Of a stretch of DNA of 6,060 nucleotides, positions 5,965 to 6,060 are shown in pieces. Positions within the stretch are counted from its first letter, which is position 1, and every line of letters starts with the position of its first letter. A model generated the notes under the pieces. It had not been told where the DNA came from. It did no database searches and worked only from the letters and a program-made list of their open reading frames with translations. A program made the translations under genes and the position numbers. The stretch spans positions 1 through 6,060 of the forward strand of contig JANMNW010000245.1 of the NCBI GenBank assembly GCA_031368515.1, read 5' to 3'. This DNA comes from CANJQH01 sp031368515. GTDB taxonomy: Bacteria; Chloroflexota; Anaerolineae; J036; Brachytrichaceae.

Positions 5965-6060
5965 ATGGAGACATTCAAGACGGGTGAATTCTCGCGATTA
6001 ACTGGGGTTGCGATCAAGACGCTGCAAAAGTGGGATCGCGAGGGAAAGCTGAAATCGAGC
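5965..6060 (+). CDS. tnpA: IS607-family serine recombinase (transposase), N-terminal part only
   Basis: Thirty-two codons are visible before the right edge: METFKTGEFSRLTGVAI, then KTLQKWDREGKLKSS. This is the MerR-like winged helix at the start of IS607-type serine transposases, with the hallmark KTLQxWDREGKLK. The serine-recombinase catalytic domain and any tnpB partner would lie outside the window. ATG at 5965 is the only possible start: the frame upstream meets TAA at 5953-5955 and there is no other early start codon. There is no Shine-Dalgarno sequence. A free-standing MerR regulator is the alternative, less likely because of the WDREGKLK signature. IS607-type elements move through a circular intermediate with little target specificity and leave no target duplication, so a second end cannot be sought here. 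Confidence 0.75.
   Translation, partial: METFKTGEFSRLTGVAIKTLQKWDREGKLKSS

Noticed and set aside
1..6060. CRISPR array, tRNA, rRNA or riboswitch
   Set aside because: No regularly spaced repeat set, cloverleaf or conserved RNA core was seen on either strand. The only repeats are the coding ones in the lipoprotein and the short AATGTG array.

Overview
The window is GC-rich bacterial DNA. It carries two large ATPase regulators of the STAND class on the minus strand, a repeat-bearing lipoprotein on the plus strand, a small secreted L,D-transpeptidase-like protein on the minus strand, and the first 32 codons of an IS607-type serine recombinase at the right edge. No tRNA, rRNA, CRISPR array or phage structural gene is visible. 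The host cannot be fixed from sequence alone. Large HTH/ATPase/TPR regulators, together with a YkuD domain that has a WMGIYYAG...NGFHG stretch and an SxGC active site without the usual His and Arg, remind me most of Chloroflexota (Anaerolineae-like) genomes. A proteobacterium is not excluded; confidence is low.

Layout from left to right. Bases 1-1410 (minus) hold an XRE-type HTH plus NB-ARC regulator. It runs off the left edge and is broken by a frame change at a run of six A (minus strand) at 783-788. Bases 1411-1622 are the divergent control region. Bases 1623-2324 (plus) encode a lipoprotein with three copies of an unusual WLPGxDL...GPEADPxLQH repeat. A perfect 13-bp hairpin at 2361-2392 separates it from the convergent gene at 2474-2917 (minus), the L,D-transpeptidase-like protein, whose strong sigma70-type promoter ends almost on its ATG. 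Bases 3203-5794 (minus) encode an 863-residue ATPase/TPR protein. An in-frame TAG cuts it off, while another 48 codons of convincing TPR sequence continue in the same frame to a TGA at 3056. Bases 5795-5964 are a divergent spacer ending in three phased AATGTG repeats and a TATAAT box, directly before the IS607-type recombinase start at 5965.

How the parts may work together (inference): the XRE-STAND regulator is divergent from the lipoprotein gene and is the natural candidate to control it. The lipoprotein and the L,D-transpeptidase-like protein are both cell-envelope proteins. Both STAND genes carry one apparent lesion each. This fits decay next to a mobile element, uncorrected sequence errors, or, less likely, recoding. 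These lesions, the repeat lipoprotein, and the two near-leaderless promoters are the main points of interest.
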